From assembly GCF_027923225.1 (NCBI RefSeq), contig NZ_BSDI01000026.1, positions 1 to 64,000 on the forward strand: a stretch of DNA of 64,000 nt. Direction: 5' to 3'. Within the stretch, counting starts at the first letter, position 1, and every line of letters starts with the position of its first letter. Source of the stretch: Phytohabitans aurantiacus. GTDB taxonomy: Bacteria; Actinomycetota; Actinomycetes; Mycobacteriales; Micromonosporaceae. The notes below the pieces were generated by a model, which saw only the letters and a list, made by a program, of their open reading frames with translations, did not search any database and had not been told where the DNA came from. Of this stretch, positions 24,922-34,378 are shown piece after piece. A program made the translations under genes and the position numbers.

Positions 24922-27900
24922 ATGCGTCGCAGCACATTGATCATTGGCGCGATCGCGGGCCTGCTACTGTCGCTCGCGATCGTCCCTCCGGCGTCAGCGG
25001 CCCCGGCCTTCCGCGCCCTGCTGTTCACCAAGACGACCGGCTACCGCCACGACTCGATCCCCGCCGGCGTCACGATGTTCCAGGAGCAGGCGGCGGCCAA
25101 CAACTTCGAGCTGGTCCACTCCGAGGACTCGAACGTCTTCACCCCGGCCAACCTGGCCACCTTCGACGTGCTCATCATGTTTCAGACCTCGGGCATGGTG
25201 TGGACGACGGCGGCCCAGCGCCAGGCGGTGGAGGGATACCTCGCCAGCGGCAAGGGCATCGTCGCCGTACACAACGCCACCGACATGGGCATCGAGAACG
25301 AGTACCCGTGGTGGGACCAGACCATCAACGCGGGCGCCCACATGCCTGAGCACTCTCCCGGCGTGCTGCCCGGCACCGCCATCGTCGCCGACAAGAAACA
25401 CCCGTCGACGGCCAGCCTGCCGGACCGCTGGAACCGCAGCGAGGAGTGGTACAACTTCGACCGTAACCCGCGCGGCAACGTGCACGTCCTGGTCACCGCC
25501 GACGAGCGCACCTACAACCCGGGCCCGCGCGCGATGGGCAACGACCACCCGATCTCCTGGTGCCGCAACACCGCCGGCGGCCGCGTGTGGGCCACCGCCA
25601 TGGGCCACGCGATCGCGTCCTACAGCGAGACCAGCTTCCGCAACCACGTCCTCGGCGGCGTCAAGTGGGCCGCCGGCAACGAGCCCGGCGACTGCGGCGG
25701 CACGGTCTGGGGCAACTTCGAAAAGCGCACCCTCGACGACAACACCGCCGACCCGATGGCCCTCGCCGTCGCGCCGGACGGGCGCGTGCTCTACGTCCAG
25801 CGGGGAGGCCAGGTCAAAATCTTCAAGCCGGCCACGAACTCCACCGTCACGGCCGGCACGCTCAGCGTCTACACCGGCGGCGAAGACGGCCTCACCGGGC
25901 TCGCGCTGGACCCGAGCTTCGCCAGCAACGGCTACGTGTACCTGTACCACTCGCCGGCAAGCAGCAGCACCGACGTCAACCGGGTATCCCGGTACACGCT
26001 CACCGGCGACACCCTGAACATGTCGAGTGCCGTCACCATCATCGACATCCCGGCCTACCGGGACCGCACGTTCCCCGAGCCGGGGCACACCGGCGGATAC
26101 ATCGAGTTCGGACCCGACGGAAACCTGTACATCGGCACCGGCGACGACACCCCGCCGAACCTCGACCCGGCGTGGCAGGGATACGCGCCGCTGGACTGGC
26201 GGTCCGGCAAGTCGCACCTCGACGCGGCCCGGAGCGCCGGCAATACCAACGATCTGCGGGGCAAACTGCTGCGCATCCGCCCCTCGGCCGGCGGCGGATA
26301 CACGATCCCGGCCGGCAATCTCTATCCACAAGGGACGGCGCAGACCAAGCCGGAGGTCTACGCGATGGGCTTCCGCAACCCGTTCCGCTTCTCGATCGAC
26401 CCGGCCAACGGCTGGGTGTACCTCGCCGACTACGGACCCGACCGGGGCGGCCCCACCACGAACCGGGGGCCCGAGGGGCTCGTCGAGCTCAACGTCATCA
26501 AGACTCCGGGCAACTACGGCTGGCCGTTCTGCCACGGCGACAACCAGCCCTACGCGCCGTACAACCCGGACAACGGTTCTGTCGGTGCGAAGTTCAACTG
26601 CAACGCGCCGGTCAACAACTCACCGAACAACACCGGTCTGACGAGCCTGAAGCCGATCGTCGCGCCGAACATGTGGTACGGCTACGGCACCTCGCCGACC
26701 TTCCCCGAGCTCGGCGCCAACGGCGCGGGGCCGATGGGCGGTCCGGTCTACCGATACGACGCGGCGAACCCGTCCGCGACCAAGTTCCCGCCCTACTACG
26801 ACGGCGTCCACTTCTTCTACGAGTGGACCCGCAACTACATCAAGGAGGTGCACTTCGACTCGGCGACGGCCGTCACCCGCACCAACCCCTTCCTGCCAGC
26901 GGGCAACTTCATCAAGCCGATGGACATGGAGTTCGGCGCTGACGGCTCGCTGTACCTGCTCGAATGGGGCTCCAACTTCGGCGGCGGCAACAACGACTCG
27001 GGCCTCTACCGCATCGACTACATCCACGGTGGACGGTCGCCGGTCGCGAAAGCCAGCGGAACGCCCACGAGCGGGACGGCGCCGCTGACCGTGCAGTTCA
27101 GCAGCGCGGGCACGACCGACCCCGATCCCGGCAACACGCTCACCTACCTGTGGACCTTCGCAGACGGCGCCACCTCCACGGCGGCGAACCCCTCGCACAC
27201 CTACACCAGCAACGGCAACTACACCGCACAGCTCAAGGTCACCGACAACACGGGCAGGAGCGCCTTCGCCAACGTGCCCATCACGGTCGGCAACACCGCC
27301 CCCGTGGTCACCATCACCGTCCCCGCCAGCGGCGGCATGCTCAACTTCGGCGACCGCGTGCCGTACACGGTCAGCGTCTCGGACCCGGATGGCGGGTCCA
27401 TCGACTGCACCAAGGTGCTCGTGAACCCCGGGCTGGGGCACGATGACCACGAGCACGAGACCACGGACTACCCGGGTTGCACGGGCACCATCTCCACCGA
27501 GCTGCTCGGCGGGCACCCGGACGGCGCCAACCTGTACTACGTCCTCAACGCCCGCTACACCGACGGTGGCGGCGCCGGCGGCGCTTCCCCGCTCACCGGC
27601 TACGCGAAGGCGGTGCTGCAGCCCAAGCACAAGCAGGCCGAGTACCACACCAGCCAGTCCGGTGTCCGGGTCATCGATCATGCCGGCGCGGAGAGCGGTA
27701 AGCGGGTCGGCGACATCTCCAACAACGACTGGATCGCGTTCAACCCGATGAGCCTGTCCGGCATCACCAACGTCAGCTACCGGCTGGCGTCGCCGAGTGG
27801 CGGCGGGACGATCGAGCTGCGCGCCGACTCACCGACGGGCACGCTGCTGGCCACGACACCGGTGCCGAGCACGGGCGGCTGGGACAACCACCAGTCGACG

Positions 27901-28473
27901 CCACCGGTGAACACCGCCGCCCTCGGCGGAAGCCACGCGCTGTACATGGTGTTCAAGGGCTCGTCGACCAACTGGTTCGACCTCGACTCGTTCACGTTCG
28001 GCGGCGACGGCGTCGGCACGCCCAACCCCAACCCTGGCGGCGTCGCGGGCCGGACCTGGACCGTGGCGGCGCAGCACAGCAACAAGCTCGTGGACGTCAG
28101 CGGAGTGTCCACAGCCGACGGCGCCCAGATCGTCCAGTGGGCGGCCACCGGCGGCAACAACCAGAAATGGCAGGCCGTCGACGCCGGAGGCGGCGCCGTC
28201 TACCTGAAGGCCGTGCACAGCAACAAGTGCCTCGACGTCACCGGCGGATCCACCGCTCAGGGCGCGTTCCTGCAGCAGTTCACCTGCAACAACAGCAACC
28301 AGCAGAAGTTCCTCGTCACGCAGACCGCCACCTCGGGCGTGTACACCGTCAAGAGCGTCCCCAGTGGACTCTGCGTGGACGTCAACGGCGGCTCCACGGC
28401 CGACGGCGCACGGCTCCTGCAATGGGGCTGCCACAGCGGCACGAACCAGCAGTGGCGCTTCACCCTCGCTTAG
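24922..28473 (+). CDS. Secreted ThuA / PQQ-type sugar dehydrogenase / PKD / CBM6-like / CBM13 fusion
   Basis: 1183 residues: signal peptide (1-26); ThuA-like domain (about 27-250, FTKTTGYRHDSIPAG); beta-propeller of the glucose/sorbosone dehydrogenase family (about 258-680); PKD (about 700-785); Ig-like segment; CBM6-like domain (about 895-1035); CBM13 (about 1045-1183). The propeller keeps the soluble glucose dehydrogenase signatures GHTGG (His389) and GFRNPFRF (Arg485), so a PQQ-dependent oxidation is plausible. ThuA proteins are tied to keto-sugar metabolism in trehalose-using bacteria. It therefore looks like an extracellular, polysaccharide-anchored sugar-oxidising enzyme. ATG 24922 follows GGAG. 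Substrate and cofactor are inferred. Confidence 0.85.
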   Translation: MRRSTLIIGAIAGLLLSLAIVPPASAAPAFRALLFTKTTGYRHDSIPAGVTMFQEQAAANNFELVHSEDSNVFTPANLATFDVLIMFQTSGMVWTTAAQRQAVEGYLASGKGIVAVHNATDMGIENEYPWWDQTINAGAHMPEHSPGVLPGTAIVADKKHPSTASLPDRWNRSEEWYNFDRNPRGNVHVLVTADERTYNPGPRAMGNDHPISWCRNTAGGRVWATAMGHAIASYSETSFRNHVLGGVKWAAGNEPGDCGGTVWGNFEKRTLDDNTADPMALAVAPDGRVLYVQRGGQVKIFKPATNSTVTAGTLSVYTGGEDGLTGLALDPSFASNGYVYLYHSPASSSTDVNRVSRYTLTGDTLNMSSAVTIIDIPAYRDRTFPEPGHTGGYIEFGPDGNLYIGTGDDTPPNLDPAWQGYAPLDWRSGKSHLDAARSAGNTNDLRGKLLRIRPSAGGGYTIPAGNLYPQGTAQTKPEVYAMGFRNPFRFSIDPANGWVYLADYGPDRGGPTTNRGPEGLVELNVIKTPGNYGWPFCHGDNQPYAPYNPDNGSVGAKFNCNAPVNNSPNNTGLTSLKPIVAPNMWYGYGTSPTFPELGANGAGPMGGPVYRYDAANPSATKFPPYYDGVHFFYEWTRNYIKEVHFDSATAVTRTNPFLPAGNFIKPMDMEFGADGSLYLLEWGSNFGGGNNDSGLYRIDYIHGGRSPVAKASGTPTSGTAPLTVQFSSAGTTDPDPGNTLTYLWTFADGATSTAANPSHTYTSNGNYTAQLKVTDNTGRSAFANVPITVGNTAPVVTITVPASGGMLNFGDRVPYTVSVSDPDGGSIDCTKVLVNPGLGHDDHEHETTDYPGCTGTISTELLGGHPDGANLYYVLNARYTDGGGAGGASPLTGYAKAVLQPKHKQAEYHTSQSGVRVIDHAGAESGKRVGDISNNDWIAFNPMSLSGITNVSYRLASPSGGGTIELRADSPTGTLLATTPVPSTGGWDNHQSTPPVNTAALGGSHALYMVFKGSSTNWFDLDSFTFGGDGVGTPNPNPGGVAGRTWTVAAQHSNKLVDVSGVSTADGAQIVQWAATGGNNQKWQAVDAGGGAVYLKAVHSNKCLDVTGGSTAQGAFLQQFTCNNSNQQKFLVTQTATSGVYTVKSVPSGLCVDVNGGSTADGARLLQWGCHSGTNQQWRFTLA

Positions 28474-28490
28474 CCGAACTGGAGGGGATT

Positions 28491-28518
28491 GCCCCGGTGC
28501 GCGCCCACGCGCCGGGGC
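28491..28518 (+). terminator. Hairpin after the ThuA-dehydrogenase gene
   Basis: GCCCCGG...CGCG pairs with CGCG...CCGGGGC, 18 bases past the stop codon, and is followed by CTTTCCC. The stem has a bulge near the loop. Confidence 0.55.
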
Positions 28519-28522
28519 CTTT

Positions 28523-28562
28523 CCCGCTCCCCCGCCACACGTCCCGCTCCCCCGCCACACGT
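28523..28562. repeat. 20-bp perfect tandem duplication
   Basis: CCCGCTCCCCCGCCACACGT occurs twice back to back, immediately before the GH54 ribosome site (AAGGAAGG). It looks like a replication-slip duplication, and it changes the spacing between the terminator and the GH54 start. Confidence 0.9.
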
Positions 28563-28573
28563 AAGGAAGGGCC

Positions 28574-30106
28574 ATGGTCGTTCCCAAACTCGCACGTCGC
28601 CGGTACGGAAGGCTGTCCGTGCTCGGCGCCGCCCTCGTCCTCGCCGTCGCCGCCGGCACCACGGTCGTGGCGGCACCGATCCAAACGGGGCAGAGCGCCC
28701 CGGTCGTCGGCGTCCAGTCCGGACGCTGCCTGGAGGTGTCCGGCTCGAGCACCGCCAACGGCACGCCGGCCCAGCTGTGGGACTGCACCGGCGCCGCCAA
28801 CCAGACCTGGACCTACACTGCGACAAGACAACTGACGGTGTATGGCAACAAGTGCCTGGACGCCTCCGGGCAGGGCACCAGCAACGGCACCGCGGTCATC
28901 ATCTGGGACTGCAACGGCCAGGCCAACCAGCAGTGGAACGTGAACGCCAACGGCTCCATCACCGGCGTCCAATCAGGACTGTGCCTGGACGCCAACGCCG
29001 CCGGCACGGCCAACGGCACCAGAGTCATCCTCTGGAGCTGCCACGGCCAGAGCAACCAGCGGTGGGACTCGCCCACCACCACACCGCCGCCATCAACGCC
29101 ACCGCCATCCACCCCGCCGCCATCCACCCCGCCGCCGTCCGGCGCCGGCACGTGCGACATCTACGCCTCCGGCGGCACGCCCTGCATCGCCGCGCACAGC
29201 ACGGTGCGAGCGCTCTACGGCGCCTACAACGGCAACCTGTACCAGGTCCGGCGCTCGTCCGACAACACCACCCGGAACATCGCCGTCCTGAGCGCGGGCG
29301 GCGCCGCCAACGCGGCCGCCCAGGACTCGTTCTGCGCCGGCACCACCTGCGTCATCACCGTGGTCTACGACCAGTCCGGCCGCGGCAACGACCTGTGGTA
29401 CCAGGGATCGAGCGTGGTGCCCGGGTCGACCCAGAGCCGGCCGGCGATCGCGACCTCCGAGGCGCTGACGATCGGCGGCAACAAGGCCTACTCGCTCTAC
29501 ATCAACCCCGGCAACAGCTACTGGCGCGACGGGCATCTGACCGGCGTGCCGACCGGCAGCGCCCCCGAAGGCATGTACATGGTGACCAGCGGCACCCATG
29601 TCAACGGCGGCTGCTGCTTCGACTACGGAAACAGCGAGACGACGCGATCGGCGGACGCGGCCGGCGCCATGGACGCCATCAACTTCAGCACCCAGTGCTG
29701 GTTCGGCGGCTGTTCCGGCACCGGTCCATGGGTACAGGCGGACCTCGAATGGGGGCTCTACCCCGGCGGCAGCCAGTCCTGGAACCCGAACCAGCGGGCG
29801 TTCCCCAGCAAGTTCGTCACCGCGACGCTGAAGAACAACGGCACCTCCCGCTTCGCCATCAAGGGCAGCAACGCCCAGTCCGGCAACCTCTTCACGCTCT
29901 GGGACGGCGCCCTGCCGCCCGGATACAGCCCGATGAAGAAGCAGGGGGCCATCATCCTCGGCAGCGGCGGCGACTGCTGCAAGCCGGGCGGCGGCGCCAA
30001 CCTCAGCGCCGGCACGTTCTACGAAGGCGCGATGGTCGCCGGCTATCCGTCCGACGCGACCGAGAACGCGGTACAGGCCAACGTCGTCGCGGCCGGCTAC
30101 CGCTGA
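28574..30106 (+). CDS. GH54 alpha-L-arabinofuranosidase with N-terminal CBM13
   Basis: 510 residues: signal peptide (about 1-35), CBM13 (about 43-165), PPPST-repeat linker (168-190) and GH54 catalytic domain (192-510). CDIYASGGTPCIAAHSTVRALYGAYNG is the family start. Glu392 in QADLEWGLY matches the nucleophile and Asp467 in GSGGDCCK the acid/base of fungal AbfB. The usual C-terminal arabinose-binding CBM42 is missing and replaced by a CBM13 at the other end. It releases arabinose from arabinoxylan or arabinan. GH54 is best known from fungi. It lies between the ThuA-dehydrogenase and CE1 genes on the plus strand. Confidence 0.93.
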   Translation: MVVPKLARRRYGRLSVLGAALVLAVAAGTTVVAAPIQTGQSAPVVGVQSGRCLEVSGSSTANGTPAQLWDCTGAANQTWTYTATRQLTVYGNKCLDASGQGTSNGTAVIIWDCNGQANQQWNVNANGSITGVQSGLCLDANAAGTANGTRVILWSCHGQSNQRWDSPTTTPPPSTPPPSTPPPSTPPPSGAGTCDIYASGGTPCIAAHSTVRALYGAYNGNLYQVRRSSDNTTRNIAVLSAGGAANAAAQDSFCAGTTCVITVVYDQSGRGNDLWYQGSSVVPGSTQSRPAIATSEALTIGGNKAYSLYINPGNSYWRDGHLTGVPTGSAPEGMYMVTSGTHVNGGCCFDYGNSETTRSADAAGAMDAINFSTQCWFGGCSGTGPWVQADLEWGLYPGGSQSWNPNQRAFPSKFVTATLKNNGTSRFAIKGSNAQSGNLFTLWDGALPPGYSPMKKQGAIILGSGGDCCKPGGGANLSAGTFYEGAMVAGYPSDATENAVQANVVAAGYR

Positions 30107-30139
30107 ACCCCCACACCCCCGAGAGAACGGAGCACACTC

Positions 30140-31519
30140 ATGCGACAGGGCACCAGATCGCATCGATTGCGTAGGCTGATCGCCGTCGCCGGCACGGTCG
30201 CGCTGGCCGGTGCCGGTATCGCCGGCATCCGCCTGGCATCCGCGGCCGCCGACGTCGTCCCCCTCGCGGCGACGGCCGGATGTGGCAAGGCCCCCGGTCT
30301 GAACAGCGGTACCCACACGATCCAGAGCAGCGGCCAGAATCGCAGCTTCATCCTGCGGGTACCGGCCAACTACAACAACAACAATCCGTACCGCTTGATC
30401 TTCGCGTTCCACTGGCGCGGTGGCACCATGAACGACGTCTCCTCAGGCGGGAGCAGTGGAAGCGTCTGGTCCTACTACGGGATGCAGGAGCAGTCGAACA
30501 ACAGTGCGATCCTCGTCGCGCCGCAGGGCATCGGCAACGGCTGGGCCAACTCCGGCGGTCAGGACATCACGTTCGTCGACGACATGGTGCGCCGGATCGA
30601 CGATGCCCTCTGTGTCGACACGACGCAGCGCTTCGCCCTCGGGTTCAGCTACGGGGGTGGCATGAGCTACGCGATCGCGTGCGCCCGGGCCAACGTCTTC
30701 CGAGCGGTCGCGGTGTACTCCGGCGCCCAGCTGAGCGGGTGCAGCGGCGGCACCCAGCCGATCGCGTACTTCGGCCTCCACGGCATCAGCGACAACGTCC
30801 TGAACATCTCGCAGGGGCGGTCGCTGCGGGACACGTTCGTGCGCAACAACGGCTGCGCCGGCCAGAACCCGCGCGAACCGTCGCAGGGCAGCGGGCAACA
30901 CGTCACCACCCTCTACTCGTGCCGGGCGGGGTACCCGGTGCAGTGGGCGGCGTACGACAGCGGCCACGGGCCAGCCCCGGTCGACGGCTGCTCCGGCTGT
31001 GAGGACGGCGCCCGGACCTGGACCAGGGCGGAGGTGTGGCGGTTCTTCGCGCAGTTCGCGGGCACCACTCCCACGCCAGGGCCGACCACCCCGACGCCGG
31101 GGCCGACCACGCCGACGCCCGGCCCTACCACGCCGGGCCCGACCGGGAACCGGCTGCGGAACGAGGGCTCCGGACGCTGCCTGGACGTCAGCTCCGCGAA
31201 CTCCGCCAACGGCACCGGGACCCAGATCTGGGACTGCCACACCAACGCCAACCAGCAGTTCACCCAGAACGGCGCCGCCCTGCAGGTACTGGGCAAGTGC
31301 CTGGACGTCCCACCCAACGCCACCGGCGGCACCCGGGTACAGATCTGGGACTGCCACGGCGGCGCCAACCAGCAGTGGACACTCAACGGCAACGGCACCA
31401 TCAGCAGCGCCCAGACCGGACTGTGCCTGGACGTCAACGGCGCCGCCACCACCAACGGCTCCGCGGTCATCGTGTGGAGCTGCCACGGCGGCACCAACCA
31501 ACGCTGGGCACGCGCGTAG
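30140..31519 (+). CDS. Secreted CE1-type esterase with C-terminal CBM13
   Basis: 459 residues: signal peptide (about 1-35), CE1 esterase domain (about 42-305; Ser in GFSYGGG, YDSGHG near the end), a PTPGPTT repeat linker, and a CBM13 (about 336-459). The catalytic part belongs to the same paralogue group as the other four CE1 enzymes here. The CBM13 is almost identical to that of GH10, whereas the esterases at 631, 5436 and 33053 carry CBM2. ATG 30140 lies 34 bases after GH54, so the two are probably co-transcribed. It ends at a bidirectional hairpin. Confidence 0.9.
   Translation: MRQGTRSHRLRRLIAVAGTVALAGAGIAGIRLASAAADVVPLAATAGCGKAPGLNSGTHTIQSSGQNRSFILRVPANYNNNNPYRLIFAFHWRGGTMNDVSSGGSSGSVWSYYGMQEQSNNSAILVAPQGIGNGWANSGGQDITFVDDMVRRIDDALCVDTTQRFALGFSYGGGMSYAIACARANVFRAVAVYSGAQLSGCSGGTQPIAYFGLHGISDNVLNISQGRSLRDTFVRNNGCAGQNPREPSQGSGQHVTTLYSCRAGYPVQWAAYDSGHGPAPVDGCSGCEDGARTWTRAEVWRFFAQFAGTTPTPGPTTPTPGPTTPTPGPTTPGPTGNRLRNEGSGRCLDVSSANSANGTGTQIWDCHTNANQQFTQNGAALQVLGKCLDVPPNATGGTRVQIWDCHGGANQQWTLNGNGTISSAQTGLCLDVNGAATTNGSAVIVWSCHGGTNQRWARA
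31148..31519 (+). repeat. CBM13 cassette, copy 2 of a 372-bp inverted repeat
   Basis: Gapless match to the reverse complement of 7013-7384. Even the stop codons coincide in position (TAG here, TGA there). The two copies are about 24 kb apart in opposite orientation. Confidence 0.9.
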
Positions 31520-31532
31520 CGATGGGACAGTG

Positions 31533-31563
31533 AAGGCGGCCCCGCCGGGCGCGGGGCCGCCTT
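31533..31563. terminator. Bidirectional terminator between CE1 and GH5 genes
   Basis: AAGGCGGCCCCG and its exact complement (31552-31563) form a 12-bp stem with a 7-base loop between convergent stop codons. It ends in CTT on the plus strand. Confidence 0.8.
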
Positions 31564-31573
31564 CTCGCGTCTC

Positions 31574-33025
31574 TCAGGAACTCTGCGCCTGCCACTTCTG
31601 GTTGTCGCCGCCCCAGCACGACCAGAGCTGGACCCGGGAGGTGCTGGCGTTCACGTCCAGGCAGAGGCCCGAGTGGACGCCGCGGATGGTGCCGTCGGCG
31701 CCGATCGTCCACCGCTGGTTGGCGCCGCCGTTGCACGCGTACGTGCCCACCACGGTGCCGTTCGTCGTCCCCGCGTTGTACGCGTCCAGGCACCTCTGGC
31801 CGCCGAGGGCGGTGAGCTGTCCCGCGGCCGTCGACGTCCACTGCTGGGCGGGTGTGCTGGCGCAGGCGGACACCTGCACCTGGACGTTGGCGGTCGTGCC
31901 GCCCGGGATGTCCAGGCAGCGTCCGGTGGCCACATTACGCAGCAGGCTGGCCGGGCCGGGACCAGGGCCGGGCCCACCGCCGTCCAGGCCCCAGCCGTAC
32001 CTGAGGCGGTCGAGGCCGCTGGCGTTGGGCGTGCTGAGGGTCAGGTTGGTACCGCTGCCGTGCAGCTTCTGCATGGCGTACCAGTCGTCGCTCTGGCCGG
32101 CCCTGATCTTGCCGCCCAGGCCCGGCCAGTAGATGGAGCCGATCCGCAGCTCGCGCAGCACCGCCGTGGTGGCACGGAAGTACCGCACGAAGTTGTCGGC
32201 GCTCGCGGCATCGTGGTAGTTGAGTCCGGTGTCCATCGGCGCGCCGAACTCGTCGATGACGGTGCGCGCGGCGCAGGAGCCGATCGCGTCGCGCAGGAAC
32301 GCCACCCACTGGTCGTAGTTCTTCGCGCCGCTGAAGAACGTGTAGTGGTGCAGCGACAGGAGCGTCCCGTCGAGGCGCCGGTCGGCACACATCGACTTGA
32401 TGTCGGTGTTCAGGCCGGCGCCGCTGACGAAGATCCGGCTCCGCGGTATCGACGGGCGGCTGCTGATCCAGGTGCTGACCACGTTTGCCCAGTCGCTGGC
32501 GCTGTGGCCGCCCGGCTCGTTCATCGGCTCGAAGTACACCAGGTCGTTGCCGCCGTACTTGGCGACAACGGTGTTCCACATGGTGTTGAAGGCGGCCGTG
32601 TTGACGATCCTTCCGCCGCTGGCGGCCACCCCGTCGTCCCAGTAGGACAGGACGACCTTGAAACCCTTCGCGGTAGCGGCGTCGATGGCGCCGGTGTACG
32701 CGTTCCACCATGCCGTGCCGACGGTGTAGGTGTTGATGGGCAGGCGGACGGTGTTGGCGCCCAGGTTGTTCTCGAAGCCGGTGTAGACGGCGTTGGCCTT
32801 GGCCACCACCGTCGCGTAGCTGTCGGTGCTGCTCAAGCCGTGCAGCACCAGCGGTCCCTGATGGAAGTTGTCGCCCAGGCGGGCCCAGTTGACGCCGCGG
32901 AACTGGGTGGTGTCCGCGGCGGCCGGCGAGGCGACTCCGAGCACGGCGACCTGCGTCGCGCCGAGCGTGGCCAGAGCGCAGACCAGCGCTCTGGCCACGT
33001 GGCGTCTAGCGTGGGATTGGGGCAC
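31574..33025 (-). CDS. GH5 glycoside hydrolase with C-terminal CBM13
   Basis: 483 residues: signal peptide (about 1-38), GH5 barrel (about 40-345) with acid/base Glu171 in FEPMNEPGG and nucleophile Glu260 in TVIDEFGAP, a Gly/Pro linker, and a CBM13 (about 355-483). It is a secreted endo-glucanase or mannanase-like enzyme; the subfamily cannot be fixed by eye. GTG 33025 is chosen because AAAGGA lies nine bases upstream, which makes the in-frame TTG further up unlikely. It is the last gene of the ThuA-DUF1080/CE1/GH5 unit, 27 bases after CE1. Confidence 0.88.
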   Translation of the reverse strand: MPQSHARRHVARALVCALATLGATQVAVLGVASPAAADTTQFRGVNWARLGDNFHQGPLVLHGLSSTDSYATVVAKANAVYTGFENNLGANTVRLPINTYTVGTAWWNAYTGAIDAATAKGFKVVLSYWDDGVAASGGRIVNTAAFNTMWNTVVAKYGGNDLVYFEPMNEPGGHSASDWANVVSTWISSRPSIPRSRIFVSGAGLNTDIKSMCADRRLDGTLLSLHHYTFFSGAKNYDQWVAFLRDAIGSCAARTVIDEFGAPMDTGLNYHDAASADNFVRYFRATTAVLRELRIGSIYWPGLGGKIRAGQSDDWYAMQKLHGSGTNLTLSTPNASGLDRLRYGWGLDGGGPGPGPGPASLLRNVATGRCLDIPGGTTANVQVQVSACASTPAQQWTSTAAGQLTALGGQRCLDAYNAGTTNGTVVGTYACNGGANQRWTIGADGTIRGVHSGLCLDVNASTSRVQLWSCWGGDNQKWQAQSS

Positions 33026-33052
33026 GATGGGAGGTCCTTTCAAAATCCCGGG

Positions 33053-34345
33053 TCAGCTGGCGGTACACGTGGGGGTCATGCCGGTGCCGCTGCCGTTGCC
33101 CTGGAACCCGAACTCCGTCACCTGGCCGGGGCTCAGCCGGCCGTTGTAGCTCACGTTGGTGAAACTGACCGTGCCGGTGTTGCCACTGGCTGACGCGCTC
33201 CAGGTGTTGGTGACGCTGGCGCCGCCAGGCAGGGTCATGCTGACGCTCCACCCGTTGGTACCGGCGGTGCCGGCGGTCACCCGCACGGTGGCCACGAACC
33301 CACCGGTCCACGAGTTCAGCGACACCGAAGCCGTGCACCCGGCGCCGCCCGGCGGAGGCGAGGAGGGCGGAGGGCTGGACGGCGGAGGCGACGACGGCGG
33401 AGGCGTGGTCGGCGGCGTGGTGTTCTGGAACTGCGCGAAGAACCTCCAGATCTCGCCCTTGGTCCAGGTCGTGACGCCGCTTTCGTTGTAGGTGCCGTCG
33501 ACCGGCCCCGGCATGTGGCCGTTGTCGAACGCGGCCCACTGCACCGGATACCCGGCTCGGCACCCGGTGTAGGTCGTCGTGACGTGGGTGCGGCTGCCGC
33601 CCGCCGGCTCGCGTGGGCTCTGCGGGGTGCAGCCGTTGTTTCTGACGAACGTGTCACGCAGCGACCGCCCCTGCGAAATGTTCAGGACGTTGTCGGTGAT
33701 GCCGTGCAGTCCGAAGTAGGCGATCGGCTGGGTGCCGCCGCTGCATCCGCTGATCTGCGCGCCGGCGATGACGGCGACAGCCCGGAACACCGTCGGCCGG
33801 GCGCAGGCGAGCGCGTAACTCATGCCGCCGCCCCAGCTGAAGCCCGTCGCGAAGCGCTGTGTCGTGTCGATACACAGGTCCGCGTCGAGCCTCCGGATGA
33901 TGTCGTCGACGAAGGTGACGTCTTCACCGCCGGAGTTGGCCCAGCCGTTTCCGAAACCCTGCGGCGCGACCAGGATGGCCGTGTTGTTCGACTGTTCGAG
34001 CTGGCCGTAGTAGGACCAGGCGCTGCCGCTGGTGCCACCCGAGTCGATCTCGTTGGCGGTGCCGCCCCGCCAGTGGAACCCGAAGATCAACCGGTACGGG
34101 TTGCTGTTGTTGTAGTTGTTGGGGATCCGCAGGATGAACGTCCGGCTCTTGCCGTTGCTCTGGATGGTCTGTGTGCCGTTCCGCAACGTTGGTGCCTTGC
34201 CGCATCCGGCGGTCGCCGCCGCGACACCGACGTCCGCGGCGGACGCGGTGCCGCCGAGGCCGCCGGGCAGTGTCGTGCTGACCACTGCCGCGGCGAGCAG
34301 CGCCACGACGGCGGTGAGCCCGAAGACCGCTCTACGCCTTGACAT
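33053..34345 (-). CDS. Secreted CE1-type esterase with C-terminal CBM2-like module
   Basis: 430 residues: signal peptide (about 1-37), CE1 domain (about 45-305; Ser in GFSWGGG, FDNGHM near the end), a PPPSS linker, and a CBM2-like module (about 332-430). The module lacks the usual first Trp context (SLNSWTGGFVATVRV) and ends GMTPTCTAS. ATG 34345 follows AAGGAG at seven bases. It is the middle gene of a three-gene unit, 33 bases after ThuA-DUF1080 and 27 bases before GH5. Its esterase part looks closest to the CE1 at 30140; both contain NVLNISQGRSLRDTFVRNNG. Confidence 0.9.
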   Translation of the reverse strand: MSRRRAVFGLTAVVALLAAAVVSTTLPGGLGGTASAADVGVAAATAGCGKAPTLRNGTQTIQSNGKSRTFILRIPNNYNNSNPYRLIFGFHWRGGTANEIDSGGTSGSAWSYYGQLEQSNNTAILVAPQGFGNGWANSGGEDVTFVDDIIRRLDADLCIDTTQRFATGFSWGGGMSYALACARPTVFRAVAVIAGAQISGCSGGTQPIAYFGLHGITDNVLNISQGRSLRDTFVRNNGCTPQSPREPAGGSRTHVTTTYTGCRAGYPVQWAAFDNGHMPGPVDGTYNESGVTTWTKGEIWRFFAQFQNTTPPTTPPPSSPPPSSPPPSSPPPGGAGCTASVSLNSWTGGFVATVRVTAGTAGTNGWSVSMTLPGGASVTNTWSASASGNTGTVSFTNVSYNGRLSPGQVTEFGFQGNGSGTGMTPTCTAS

Positions 34346-34378
34346 CAAGCAACTCCTTCTGTCGTTTGCCGGAACCTG

